64,000 nucleotides of DNA, from the NCBI RefSeq assembly GCF_022369475.1, contig NZ_CP059600.1, forward strand, positions 1,240,001 through 1,304,000. Direction: 5' to 3'. Shown here piece after piece: positions 37,137-46,542 of this stretch; the stretch's first letter is position 1; each line of letters begins with the position of its first letter. The notes beneath the pieces were generated by a model. That model saw only the letters and a program-made list of their open reading frames with translations. It made no database searches and was not told the DNA's origin. This DNA is from Campylobacter sp. RM12651 (GTDB lineage: Bacteria > Campylobacterota > Campylobacteria > Campylobacterales > Campylobacteraceae). Made by a program: the position numbers and the translations under genes.

Positions 37137-38555
37137 TTAAAATATCCTTTCTATATAAGCACAAACTTTCTTCCAAGATTTAGCAAAAACGCCTTCAGAT
37201 TTTTCTTCATTAGAACTAATCTTTAATGACTCTAATACTTCATCTTTGTCATTTTTTTCAACCTTAAGCAATTTTTGTTCCTTAACATCTATATTTGTGT
37301 AATAAGAAGTATTATTTTTAGTTTCTATTTCTTTATCTACCGAAAAATCTATGATTTTTTCTAATTCTGTGGTTTTTTGTCTAGTTAATAAAACACCACT
37401 AGAATTAAGCTCATATTTAGTATGAAAACCACAAGAATACATACATAGGCCTAATAAACATGTATATTCAGGCATAGTAAAAATCTCATTATCCCCATAA
37501 AATACGCTATTTTTTTCTATAACGGTTCTTACGGCTTTATTGTTAAATTTAGGAGTTGCTCTTTCAGCCATATTGTCTATTTTAAAACAACCTCCAGTTA
37601 AAACTACTCTTGAGAAAAATTTCTCATAAGGACTATCATCTATGCTAGCATATATACATTCAAGCATTTCTGTAAGTCTCATATTTACACACTTTGAAAC
37701 TGATTCAACAGATACTCTATCAAGAGTTTGAGAACCGGTTTTGTAATATTCTACATGGGTGCTATTTTCTTCATCTTTAAATAAAGAAAATTGTAATTTA
37801 ATCTTATCTGCAACCTCATTGCTAGCGGTAAGATATTTAGCAATATCGCTTGTAATATGCCAAGAACCAAAAGGAAAATAATACATCCATATAATTGAAT
37901 TATAAGCATATATTGCAATATCGCATACTTGCGAACCACAATCAATGATAGCAACACCATTTTCTCTTTCATCGTTATTTAAACAATAAATTGAATTAGC
38001 ATATATAGAAGATACTAAAACATAGTTTTTTATATCAGCATTTGATAATATTTGCTTTATATTTTCATAATCATTTTTATTCATAGTAATAATATTAGCT
38101 TCCAATCTAAAGCTTGAAGCCATCATACCAAGTGGATCTTCAATATTATCAGTATTATTCGCTCTAAATCTATAAGGTAGTATATGAATTGGAATTTGAT
38201 CGCTATGAATATCTGCAGATGTTCTAGCAGCATTAATTGCTTTTTCTATATCCTTAATCGTAATTGCCGAGCCATTAGCATCTAGCCTTATGTCAGCATA
38301 TCCAGTTACAGAATTTGTATAAGCCCCACTAACAGAAACAGCAATTTTATCTATATTAATACTTAAATTTTCCTTAACCTTATTTACTGCTTTTTTAATG
38401 GAATTACTTGCGTCATTAATGCTTGTAATTTTTCCAGATTTAATTCCGTAAGTTTGTGCATTAGCAACACTAACTACTTTGATACCTTCCCCATCAAAAC
38501 TAACAATAGCTACTTTTATTAAACTAGAACCAAGATCAATAGCTAAAATATTCAA
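37137..38555 (-). CDS. ftsA: Cell division protein FtsA
   Basis: The 472-residue actin-like ATPase opens with ILAIDLGSSLIKVAIV and has the second phosphate motif VAIIDCGSQVCDIAIY near residue 205 and LTGGCFKI near residue 322. The C-terminus ends in a basic helix (WKKVCAYIERIF), the amphipathic membrane anchor that tethers FtsZ filaments. The segment before it (about 390-455) is charged and variable. It overlaps the ppiD-like gene by 4 bases. Confidence 0.95.
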   Translation of the reverse strand: MNILAIDLGSSLIKVAIVSFDGEGIKVVSVANAQTYGIKSGKITSINDASNSIKKAVNKVKENLSINIDKIAVSVSGAYTNSVTGYADIRLDANGSAITIKDIEKAINAARTSADIHSDQIPIHILPYRFRANNTDNIEDPLGMMASSFRLEANIITMNKNDYENIKQILSNADIKNYVLVSSIYANSIYCLNNDERENGVAIIDCGSQVCDIAIYAYNSIIWMYYFPFGSWHITSDIAKYLTASNEVADKIKLQFSLFKDEENSTHVEYYKTGSQTLDRVSVESVSKCVNMRLTEMLECIYASIDDSPYEKFFSRVVLTGGCFKIDNMAERATPKFNNKAVRTVIEKNSVFYGDNEIFTMPEYTCLLGLCMYSCGFHTKYELNSSGVLLTRQKTTELEKIIDFSVDKEIETKNNTSYYTNIDVKEQKLLKVEKNDKDEVLESLKISSNEEKSEGVFAKSWKKVCAYIERIF

Positions 38556-40027
38556 AATTCACTACCTTTATAATAATTTTTAATTTCATAACGCTTATCT
38601 AATTCTTTTATTAAATCATCAAGCATAAGAGTAAAATTAATATTTTTCAACTCATTACTTAAATCAGTATTATTCTTTTCACTTGTATTATCAACTAATT
38701 TTTGAGAAAGTATTTCATATACTAATACTTTATCATTTAAAAGCACATAAGATTTTTTAGTATTTTTTAAAAATAACTCGCTCACAAATGTAAAAAATTC
38801 TGTATCTGTTAAATCGGTATTATTTTTAGAAACTTTAGATATAAAACCTATATTTTTTCCATTAATTTTATCTTTTTTTAATTCTTCTTCACCTGTATTT
38901 GACAATAATTCTTTAAATTTTAATTCTCTTAAATCTTCTTCTACCATCATTTTAGCTTTTTCAAATTCTAAAGCAGTTGGCTGATTTATTTTATCAAGTC
39001 TTACTATGTAATATTTATTATCCATAATAAAAGGCTTACTCATTTCACCTATTTTTAAATCTTTATTTTGTAAAACTAATTCAGAATAAGCATTTTGATT
39101 TGTAGTTGATTGGAATTTAATTTCATTATTTTTTAACTTAATGTAATCAAGTTTAGCTTCTTTTTCTAACAAACTTAAAGCAAAATCTATCTTAACATCA
39201 TTTAATGCTAGTTCATATTCTTTAATTTTGCCTTCTTCATCTTTATAATTAAATTTATTATTTTCCCAATAAGCTTTCATATCACTTTCAATTAAATTGT
39301 CTAAATTAGGATTTAATGTATATACAGAATAATCATATGATAGTTCAGTTTTGTATTCATCTTTATGTTCTTGCCAATAAGACTTTAATTCATCTTCGCT
39401 TAATTTGATTTTATCTTCTTCTTTAGACAAATCTATAATTTTTAAATTTATCTCATCTTGCATATTTAAACTAGCATTTGCGATTTCTAATTCTTCTTTA
39501 TTTGCTGGAACTGCTAGCAATTTTAATAATTTAGAAATTTCTAATTTATTTTTGATTTGATTAGCAAAATCTGCTTCACTCATTCTTAAATTTTTCAAAT
39601 ATGTTAAATATTTACTTTTATCAAATGTTTTATCTTCTTCACTTTTATTAAATAACTCATAGCTAGCTATTGTTTTTACAACTTCTTCTTCACTAGCATA
39701 AAATCCCAAATCATAAGCATAATTTAATAATAATTTTTCTCTTATTAATTCCACTAATGCTTGTTTATCCAGTCCTAATTTTAACGCTTGTTCTTCTGTT
39801 AATTCACCATTAGATAATTGATTTTGAATATAAAATAATTCGCTATATTTATCATTAAATTCTTTATGTGTTACGCCTAAATTTCCTACTTTTGCTACAT
39901 ATTTGCTTCTTGAACTATTTAAATCTACACTACCCCAACCAACAGTTCCTGCACCAACAAATGCTATAACGCTAATCCAAATTGTAACAACTAAATATTT
40001 TTTATGACGCTGCATCCAAGTAATCAT
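38552..40027 (-). CDS. ppiD: SurA/PpiD-type periplasmic folding factor
   Basis: The 491-residue protein has a short cytoplasmic start, one membrane segment (YLVVTIWISVIAFVGAGTVGWG) and a long periplasmic part. KVGNLGVTHKEFNDKYSELF and the following helices are a SurA-N-like chaperone domain. A parvulin-like segment around residues 240-370 (KYYIVRLDKINQPT) is less certain. It should help outer-membrane protein folding from the inner membrane. It lies directly before ftsA-ftsZ, as in Campylobacter. Confidence 0.82.
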   Translation of the reverse strand: MITWMQRHKKYLVVTIWISVIAFVGAGTVGWGSVDLNSSRSKYVAKVGNLGVTHKEFNDKYSELFYIQNQLSNGELTEEQALKLGLDKQALVELIREKLLLNYAYDLGFYASEEEVVKTIASYELFNKSEEDKTFDKSKYLTYLKNLRMSEADFANQIKNKLEISKLLKLLAVPANKEELEIANASLNMQDEINLKIIDLSKEEDKIKLSEDELKSYWQEHKDEYKTELSYDYSVYTLNPNLDNLIESDMKAYWENNKFNYKDEEGKIKEYELALNDVKIDFALSLLEKEAKLDYIKLKNNEIKFQSTTNQNAYSELVLQNKDLKIGEMSKPFIMDNKYYIVRLDKINQPTALEFEKAKMMVEEDLRELKFKELLSNTGEEELKKDKINGKNIGFISKVSKNNTDLTDTEFFTFVSELFLKNTKKSYVLLNDKVLVYEILSQKLVDNTSEKNNTDLSNELKNINFTLMLDDLIKELDKRYEIKNYYKGSEF

Positions 40028-40094
40028 TATTTATCCTAATTTCAAGTGTTTTTAAAGAAAAATCCTATCTTATAAGCATTAACAAAGATTTAAT

Positions 40095-40592
40095 TTATAA
40101 AGAAATTTTAGCCTGTAAATCTATGTCAAAAATTTTAGAAAATAAACCATTAAAATCTCTATCAAAAATCAATAATCCAAAATTCTTTATCATTAAAAAA
40201 TTAGATTTATTTTTTCTTAATTTATCTATTAAAACATTCATATCTTGCAAAATTAATTCATTTTCTATAAAAATATTTTGATTTTGATATTTCAAACTTG
40301 AACCATTGCATATTTTCATTATATCTTTAGTGCAAACTACAGCTATAACTTTAGCTTGTGAAAAAGAATTATATATTTTTGAATGTAATTTTGCATATTT
40401 GCAAGCATTATATTGTTTATAATTTTCATTTAATAATAATTTAATAAAGAATGAATTATCATCATTAAATATTGTATTTTTGTTTATTAAAAACGCATTA
40501 TCTTCAAATCTTGAAGATATAGAACCATTAAGTCCATATATAAAATCTTTTTCATACATTATTTTTGCATATTTTTTGATTTCAGCAAACAT
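40095..40592 (-). CDS. Small class II aldolase/adducin-like protein, possibly degenerate
   Basis: The 165-residue protein resembles class II aldolase/adducin proteins: FIYGLNGSISSRFEDNAFLINK matches the G-N-I-S-x-R opening, and KYAKLHSKIYNSFSQAKVI the metal-binding H-x-x-I-Y region. The family is usually about 210 residues with an HxH motif and a downstream His; here only one His of the pair is seen. It may have lost catalysis. It is transcribed away from rsmH, with 64 bases between the two starts. Substrate unknown. Confidence 0.5.
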   Translation of the reverse strand: MFAEIKKYAKIMYEKDFIYGLNGSISSRFEDNAFLINKNTIFNDDNSFFIKLLLNENYKQYNACKYAKLHSKIYNSFSQAKVIAVVCTKDIMKICNGSSLKYQNQNIFIENELILQDMNVLIDKLRKNKSNFLMIKNFGLLIFDRDFNGLFSKIFDIDLQAKISL

Positions 40593-40656
40593 TATTATAT
40601 CCTTGTTAAAAAGTTTTATTTATTATATATACAATATTAAATTACAAGGTAAGCAT

Positions 40657-41562
40657 TTGCAAATTCATATTCCCGTTTTAAAAGATGAAGTAGTTAAATT
40701 ATTTAAAGATTTAGATAATGGTTATTATCTTGACGCGACTTTGGGCTATGCAGGACATGCTAGTGCTATATTAAAAAATAATAATAAACTAAATCTAATA
40801 GCGTGCGACCAAGATATAGAAGCCATCAATTATTCTAAAGAAAAATTAAAAGAATTTAATGTAGATATTCAAATTCATAAAACAAATTATGAAAATATAT
40901 TTTCTTTCATTAATAACAAAAATGAAATTAGAGGTGTATTAGCAGATATTGGAGTATCTAGTTTGCAACTAGATAAAGATGATAGGGGTTTTTCTTTTGA
41001 TTCTAGTGAATTAGATATGAGAATGGATAAAAATAAAGATTTTGATGCAAAAACTCTAATTAATACCTATACTAATAAACAACTAAGTGAAATTTTAAAA
41101 AATTACGCAGAATTACCAGAAAAACTAGCTTCTGATATAGCTTCAAATATTATCAAAAATAGACCTATTAACTCTTGCAAAGAACTTAGTAAAATAATAG
41201 GAAATGCAAAGTTAAACAATCGTAGTGTAAGCCTAAAAACTTTAATATTTCAAGCAATTAGAATTGAAGTAAATGATGAATTAGGAGTGCTTAAAAGATT
41301 TTTAGAGCAACTGAAAGAATTTAAAAATTGTCTAATTTGTATAATTACTTTTCATTCTTTAGAAGATAAAATAGTAAAAGACACTTTTAAAAAATGGGCA
41401 AACAATTGCATTTGTGATGAATTTGCAATTAGATGTGAATGTGGTAATAACCATTCCTTAGGAAAAATTATTACTAAAAAACCAATTGAACCTAGCAAAG
41501 AAGAAATAAAATATAATTCTAGGTCAAGTTGTGCAAAACTTAGAGCGTTTTATTTAAAATAA
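40657..41562 (+). CDS. rsmH: 16S rRNA (cytosine1402-N4)-methyltransferase
   Basis: The 301-residue enzyme methylates C1402 of 16S rRNA. HIPVLKDEVVKLF opens the protein, and the SAM-binding motif LDATLGYAGHASAIL follows near residue 25. DIGVSSLQLDKDDRGFSF and ITFHSLEDKIVKD are typical. The frame is open to 40480 across the divergent gene, but the TTG at 40657 is chosen because it begins at the family N-terminus (MQIHIPVL) and is preceded by AAGGTAAG. The FtsL-like gene starts on its stop codon. Confidence 0.93.
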   Translation: MQIHIPVLKDEVVKLFKDLDNGYYLDATLGYAGHASAILKNNNKLNLIACDQDIEAINYSKEKLKEFNVDIQIHKTNYENIFSFINNKNEIRGVLADIGVSSLQLDKDDRGFSFDSSELDMRMDKNKDFDAKTLINTYTNKQLSEILKNYAELPEKLASDIASNIIKNRPINSCKELSKIIGNAKLNNRSVSLKTLIFQAIRIEVNDELGVLKRFLEQLKEFKNCLICIITFHSLEDKIVKDTFKKWANNCICDEFAIRCECGNNHSLGKIITKKPIEPSKEEIKYNSRSSCAKLRAFYLK

Positions 41563-41864
41563 TGAAAAACATAAGAACAAGTACAGAAGAAAAAGAAGAA
41601 TTACTAATAAATAAATACCAAGATTATTCTATTTTAAGTTTTAACAAAAGGCTAATATTATTATTTTTTATAATAATGATTATATCAATTAGCTTAGTTT
41701 GGGTTAGACTTCAACTCTATGAATCAAGTAAAGTTTATGCTCAATTAAAAGATAAAAGAGAAGTATTAAGCGAAGAAAATAAAGAGCTTAAAAGAAAAAT
41801 AGAAGCTTTACAATTTAAAAATAAAATTACAAATTATTTTGAAGTGCAATATGGAACTAAATAA
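41562..41864 (+). CDS. Small bitopic membrane protein, FtsL-like
   Basis: The 100-residue protein has a charged cytoplasmic start (about 28 residues), one membrane helix (LILLFFIIMIISISLVWV) and a periplasmic coiled coil (KDKREVLSEENKELKRKIEAL). This is the layout of FtsL, whose gene normally follows rsmH in division clusters. Identity rests on size, topology and position, since FtsL sequences diverge strongly. The FUSC gene overlaps its end by 14 bases. Confidence 0.65.
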   Translation: MKNIRTSTEEKEELLINKYQDYSILSFNKRLILLFFIIMIISISLVWVRLQLYESSKVYAQLKDKREVLSEENKELKRKIEALQFKNKITNYFEVQYGTK

Positions 41865-43815
41865 ACAATATTTTATTAATTCGTATCAAAAATTAAAAGT
41901 GTATTTTCATAAATACGACCCTAGTAATTTTTCATTACTATACGCTATGAAAGCTTGCGTTGGACTTGCTATTTGCTTAATCATAAGCTATTTTACAATT
42001 CACGAAAACTATACTATTTTTAGTGTTTTATCTTGTGTTTTTATATTTTATATGAACAATTTTAATGCAGTTGGAACTAAGAAAATATTATATTTGCTAG
42101 CTTTTACTTTTTTTGGTTGTTTTTTTGCTCTAGTAGTTCCTTATTTAATAAAACTTGATTTTTTTATGGCAATTCCTAGTTTTATTTGGATTTTCGCTGT
42201 TATTTTTGCAGGTGCAATTTCACAAGACGCACTAAAAGTTGGCATATATGCAACCTTACTTGTTATGGCTATGTTAATTAGTGCTAGTCTAAATAATTTT
42301 GATTCTTTAGAAGTATTTTATGCGACATTAATTGGCTCTTGCGTAGCAACTATTTTTAGAACTTTTGCATTTTATACTTATGGTGGATTTACTAGAAGAA
42401 GTTTTATAATGCTTTTAAATGATTTGATTTATATGAGTGAAAATATGACAAATAGCAAATATGAAATGTGGCAAAATTTATTCGTAACAAGGATAAATGA
42501 ATTTAAAAGACTTTTTGAAAGTAAATCAGTAAATATAAAAGACTCAAGCCTTATAAGACACCAAGAAATGGCTATGTTTTATTTGCTAAAGTGTGAAGAA
42601 ATAGCACTTGCTTTATTTTCACTAAGGACATTTTTTAAACAAAATTCAAAAAATGCTCATATAAAAAATATTCAAAATGAAATTATTTTTAATCTTGAAG
42701 AATTAAAAAAGATATTTAAAGATGAAAAAGTCAATCTCAAATCATTTTGTCTTGATAGATTAAAACAATTAAATACCTTACCAATATTATGCACCTTAGT
42801 AGAGGTTCTTTATTACAAGCTTGAATTATTTAAACAAGGTGGAGCAAAACAATTAACCTTAAAACCAAAAGATAAAAAAATCACAATTAAAACTATTTTA
42901 GAAAAGTTTCATTTTGATAATAAGTATTTTAAATTCTCAATAAAAGTTGCATTAGCAACTTCGTTTTCATTATTTTTAGCATTATTTTTCAAAATTGACC
43001 ACGGAATTTGGATAGCGATGGGTGTTTTTACAATGTTTAAAGAAACCATCAATTCAACTACAATTAATAATAAAGAAACCATTTATGCAGCACTCATAGG
43101 CTTTGCATTAGGACTTTTAATTATTTTTTCAATACATTCAAAATTAATTTTTGTAGTGCTATTTTTATCATATTTTGCTTGTATATATTTTAAGCATTTT
43201 CCATATTTTATAGCAACTATTTTTATTATGTTAAATCTTGCTATTTTATTTGCGAGTTTAGGACTTGATTATGAAAGATTACTTGTATATAGATTGATTG
43301 ATTTTATTGTAGCATTTTTTATAGTTTATACCTTTTCGTATCTTTGGCCTAGCAAAAGCGAAGATGATATAAAACCTACTTTAAAAGACGCAATAAATAA
43401 TCTTAAAAACTTCTTAAGTGCTGTTATTAAAAAAGAAGATTATTTAAATTATGAAAATAAAATTTTATTAAATATTAAAAGCCTTAAAAACCTTTTATAC
43501 GAAAGCAGAAACAAACATAATAAAATTGAGCAAATTAGACTACTAGAAGCAGTTTTGGAAATGAATAACTTATGTATATCATTAAATGAGTATTTATATT
43601 CAAAATATAATAAAATTCAATTAAAAGAACAATCAGATATTGGAATTTTAATCACTAGATTTAAAATGATGGAAAATATAAGCAATGACTTGCCTTATTA
43701 TTTTTATGATGAAATAGATGATAAAATTCTAACAAACGATGAGAGAATTAAGTATTTTATAAACCAAATCTCAAAACGCCAAGATATAGTATATAAATAT
43801 CTAATTGATAACTAA
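41851..43815 (+). CDS. FUSC-family inner-membrane transporter
   Basis: The 654-residue protein has two membrane blocks (about residues 25-175 and 365-500), each of roughly six hydrophobic segments, with helical cytoplasmic regions between and after them. The second block opens KVALATSFSLFLALFFKIDHGIW, the FUSC/YccS pattern. Relatives export aromatic or fusaric acids, but the substrate is unknown here. ATG at 41851 (MELNKQYF) is preferred to a TTG four codons upstream. It converges on hypA with 2 bases between. Confidence 0.8.
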   Translation: MELNKQYFINSYQKLKVYFHKYDPSNFSLLYAMKACVGLAICLIISYFTIHENYTIFSVLSCVFIFYMNNFNAVGTKKILYLLAFTFFGCFFALVVPYLIKLDFFMAIPSFIWIFAVIFAGAISQDALKVGIYATLLVMAMLISASLNNFDSLEVFYATLIGSCVATIFRTFAFYTYGGFTRRSFIMLLNDLIYMSENMTNSKYEMWQNLFVTRINEFKRLFESKSVNIKDSSLIRHQEMAMFYLLKCEEIALALFSLRTFFKQNSKNAHIKNIQNEIIFNLEELKKIFKDEKVNLKSFCLDRLKQLNTLPILCTLVEVLYYKLELFKQGGAKQLTLKPKDKKITIKTILEKFHFDNKYFKFSIKVALATSFSLFLALFFKIDHGIWIAMGVFTMFKETINSTTINNKETIYAALIGFALGLLIIFSIHSKLIFVVLFLSYFACIYFKHFPYFIATIFIMLNLAILFASLGLDYERLLVYRLIDFIVAFFIVYTFSYLWPSKSEDDIKPTLKDAINNLKNFLSAVIKKEDYLNYENKILLNIKSLKNLLYESRNKHNKIEQIRLLEAVLEMNNLCISLNEYLYSKYNKIQLKEQSDIGILITRFKMMENISNDLPYYFYDEIDDKILTNDERIKYFINQISKRQDIVYKYLIDN

Positions 43816-43817
43816 AA

Positions 43818-44165
43818 TCACTCTAATTCAACTTGCTCTAATAATAATTCATCGCCACTTTTAATCTCAACATTATTGCTAGAGCAATTTTTGCAACAAA
43901 ACTCATTTTTATTTTGAATAAAACTACAATTACAATCTTTGCAAAAAAGTTCAAGTTCTTTTAAAACTACTTCTAATTTAGCATTGAAATAGCTTGAATT
44001 ATTATCGCTAGTAAAAGCATTGAAAGCTTCTTTAAAATAATGCTCTTCAACCCCACTAAGCCTACCTATACTAACTCTTACTCTAGTAATTTTTGTAGCT
44101 TTATTATTGATTCTAATTCTTTCACACTCATCTAAAAGATTATTAACAATTGCCATTTCATGCAT
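43818..44165 (-). CDS. hypA: Hydrogenase nickel metallochaperone HypA
   Basis: The 115-residue protein begins MHEMAIVNNLL, with His2 the nickel ligand of the family. Zinc is held by two Cys pairs, LFCKDCNCSF and EFCCKNCSS (about residues 70-95). The ATG at 44165 is preferred over one two codons upstream, because HypA must begin Met-His-Glu and because TAATG couples it to the hypE stop. It delivers nickel to NiFe hydrogenase. In Helicobacter it also serves urease, for which no genes are seen here. Confidence 0.93.
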   Translation of the reverse strand: MHEMAIVNNLLDECERIRINNKATKITRVRVSIGRLSGVEEHYFKEAFNAFTSDNNSSYFNAKLEVVLKELELFCKDCNCSFIQNKNEFCCKNCSSNNVEIKSGDELLLEQVELE

Positions 44166-45163
44166 TAGCAAATCCTTGGCAATAATTCGCCTTTTGGCAT
44201 TTGTAAAATCCTACTTCCACCATAGCTATTATTAAGCTTTACTGATGGGCTTTTTGACTTATGCACTACACCTATTATATTTGCAAAATCATTGTATTTT
44301 TTTAATTCTTTTAATACATTTTGTGCATCTTCTTTAGAACAAATACAAACAAATGTTCCTTCATTAGCTAATTCTAAAGCATCAAATCCTAATAATTCAC
44401 AAAGCCCTAAAACCCCATCGCTTATACTAATATCACTTTCATTGATTATAAATTCCAAGCCACTTGATTTTGCTAATTCATTTAACACGCTAGATAAACC
44501 ACCACGAGTAGCGTCTCTTAGACATTTTATATCGTATTTTAAAATATCTCTTACTTCACTATATAAACATTTCGCATCACTCATAATATCGTAGTTAAAA
44601 CCAAATCTAGCAGCCATTACACAAGCTCCATGCCTTCCTAAATCACCACTTACTATAATAGCGTCGCCTTCTTTAATACTTTTTGTGCTAATTTTATTAT
44701 TATTAATAAATCCATTTGCATCGCCTATACAAGTTGTATTTATATATATCTTATCAGCCTTACCTTTAGGAACTACCTTCAAATCCCCACACTTAATTCC
44801 TACTTCAAATTCTTTTGCAGTATTTGATAAATCATTTAATATTTTTGCTAAATCATCAAGTAAAAAACCTTCTTCTAAAATAAGACCTAAAGTAAGATAT
44901 TTAGGCTTTGCTCCCATCATCAAAACATCATTTATAGAACCACAAGCTGCGATTTTACCTATATTTGCACCATTGATAAAAATTGGGTCAAGCACAAAAG
45001 AATCAGTTGAAAAAGCGATTTTAGAAAAACCATCACAAACAGCAGCATCTTCGCTAAGTCCTTGAGAATTATCAGCTTGAATATGTTTTAAAATAAAATT
45101 ATTTAAAAACTCATTCATCTCATCTCCGCCACCACCATAGCTTAATAAAACTTGCTTTTGCAT
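44165..45163 (-). CDS. hypE: Hydrogenase maturation protein HypE
   Basis: The 332-residue enzyme dehydrates the carbamoylated C-terminal Cys to the thiocyanate that supplies the active-site cyanide of NiFe hydrogenase. The C-terminus PRIC carries that Cys. The PurM-like ATP-binding fold is visible in SEDAAVCDG, CGSINDVLMMGAKP and LRDATRGGLSSVLNELA. Near the N-terminus is SYGGGGDEMN. It lies between the prepilin genes and hypA, separated from hypB/C/D, which are not in the window. Confidence 0.95.
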   Translation of the reverse strand: MQKQVLLSYGGGGDEMNEFLNNFILKHIQADNSQGLSEDAAVCDGFSKIAFSTDSFVLDPIFINGANIGKIAACGSINDVLMMGAKPKYLTLGLILEEGFLLDDLAKILNDLSNTAKEFEVGIKCGDLKVVPKGKADKIYINTTCIGDANGFINNNKISTKSIKEGDAIIVSGDLGRHGACVMAARFGFNYDIMSDAKCLYSEVRDILKYDIKCLRDATRGGLSSVLNELAKSSGLEFIINESDISISDGVLGLCELLGFDALELANEGTFVCICSKEDAQNVLKELKKYNDFANIIGVVHKSKSPSVKLNNSYGGSRILQMPKGELLPRIC

Positions 45164-45173
45164 AATACTTCCT

Positions 45174-45602
45174 TTAATTTCCTATTGTGTAATCTCTTAC
45201 TAATCTAATTTTTGCTACTTTTGATAAAGCTTCTCCTGTCTCAACACTAATTCTTGCTAAAACGGTGTTTTTATCAAATTTTAACGCTTTAGAACTATCA
45301 ACTTTTGTATATTCTATTGTGATTAAATATTTTCTATCACTATTACTAGGGTAATAGTAATTCTCGGTTATTTTTGCGTTTGACATAATACCTGAATTAA
45401 CTATAGGATCGCCTGATTCAAACCATCTACTTAATGCCTTTGCTCTAGCCCCGTCCATTATAAGTTCAACCTGCTCTTTAAGATAAGCTCTAGCTGCAAA
45501 TGACACGGTGCTTTTTGATGATTGTAGGGTTAAAACTCCAACAACGCTTACTAAAATAATAAATATAATAGCAGTTATCATACTAAAACCTGATTTTTTC
45601 AT
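45174..45602 (-). CDS. Prepilin-like protein, short
   Basis: The 142-residue protein begins MKKSGFSMITAIIFIILVSV, a prepilin-type leader (cleavage expected after the Gly, before Phe) and hydrophobic helix. Position +5, normally Glu in major pilins, is Ala/Ile here, as in GspK/PilX-like minor pilins. The frame is open seven codons further, but ATG at 45602 gives the standard leader and overlaps the previous stop by 4 bases (ATGA). It is the third of three adjacent prepilin-type genes. Confidence 0.75.
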   Translation of the reverse strand: MKKSGFSMITAIIFIILVSVVGVLTLQSSKSTVSFAARAYLKEQVELIMDGARAKALSRWFESGDPIVNSGIMSNAKITENYYYPSNSDRKYLITIEYTKVDSSKALKFDKNTVLARISVETGEALSKVAKIRLVRDYTIGN

Positions 45603-46534
45603 ATTATTACCCCACTTTTGCAAACTTTAAGGCTTGTCTTTTTAGTAATAAAACTACCTGGCAAATCATTTACTTCTAAGCATAATTTAATTTTAGTAAC
45701 GCCGTTATTATTACTAATAATAAAATCACTAACATTATTTACAAGTGTTACTTTATCAATGGTATTTGTTGCGAAATTTGGTTTTTTATCTTTAAAATCA
45801 TAACTATAATATTTTAATTCACTATCTTCAAACTTAATACCTTCAATCTTATCAACTAATACATATACATTACTAATTGTAAAAATCTTATCACTTAGTT
45901 TTAGTTCAATTTTTGCATAATCTTCTTTCTTACCACTACCAACATTTCTTTCAGCTATTTCTAAATCATACAAATCTTTTTCCATAAAAGAAGTTGAAGT
46001 TGCTATATTATCCCCTAAAAAATATACGCCTAACTTATCTCCTAAAGAATACGAATTAATAATTTTAGTATTAATACCTTTTTGCTTATGAGAAAAACAA
46101 TTAAAATAATTTGTTCCATCATAGCAACTTGCTTTATCATTTACAGCTGCATGAACAACACTTTTAGTTTCGTTAAGCCCGTCCCATTTATTATGCTTTT
46201 TATCAATAATAGCAATCCTAGCCCATTCAAAAATCTTAAAATCATTCTTTAAAGAATCATCTTCAATATTAAAAACAAACTTACAATCAGTTACAGAATT
46301 TACACATTCAGAATTTTCAGCTTTTTTAAGTCTAAAGCTATTTTTAATGGCATTGTTTAGGTGTGTTGTTAAAAAGTCCATAGTAGCTTGAGATTTAAGC
46401 TCAAGTTCATTTAATGCTCTAACTCTTTGTTCGTTATCGTAAGAAAATTTAATAATCTCTATTCCAAGCCCTGCAATTATTCCTAAAATAACAATAACAA
46501 CAATTAATTCTATTATCGTAAAAGCCTTTTTCAT
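45599..46534 (-). CDS. Prepilin-type N-terminal cleavage protein, large
   Basis: The 311-residue protein begins MKKAFTIIELIVVIVILGII, a class III signal with Glu at +5 after cleavage before Phe. The remainder is beta-rich and contains four Cys (TDCKF, KASCYDGTNYFNC). Its size resembles GspJ/PilW-type minor pseudopilins. It lies 8 bases after the prepilin gene upstream. It probably forms the tip of a pseudopilus with its two neighbours. Confidence 0.8.
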   Translation of the reverse strand: MKKAFTIIELIVVIVILGIIAGLGIEIIKFSYDNEQRVRALNELELKSQATMDFLTTHLNNAIKNSFRLKKAENSECVNSVTDCKFVFNIEDDSLKNDFKIFEWARIAIIDKKHNKWDGLNETKSVVHAAVNDKASCYDGTNYFNCFSHKQKGINTKIINSYSLGDKLGVYFLGDNIATSTSFMEKDLYDLEIAERNVGSGKKEDYAKIELKLSDKIFTISNVYVLVDKIEGIKFEDSELKYYSYDFKDKKPNFATNTIDKVTLVNNVSDFIISNNNGVTKIKLCLEVNDLPGSFITKKTSLKVCKSGVII

Positions 46535-46542
46535 CTACTTCC

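Noticed and set aside
37751-37972. 73-codon minus-strand frame inside ftsA
   Set aside because: It is an alternative frame of ftsA on the same strand, without a ribosome site or coding character.
40480-40656. N-terminal extension of rsmH across the divergent aldolase-like gene
   Set aside because: The family begins at HIPVLKDEV, and the TTG at 40657 follows AAGGTAAG; the extension is antisense to another gene.
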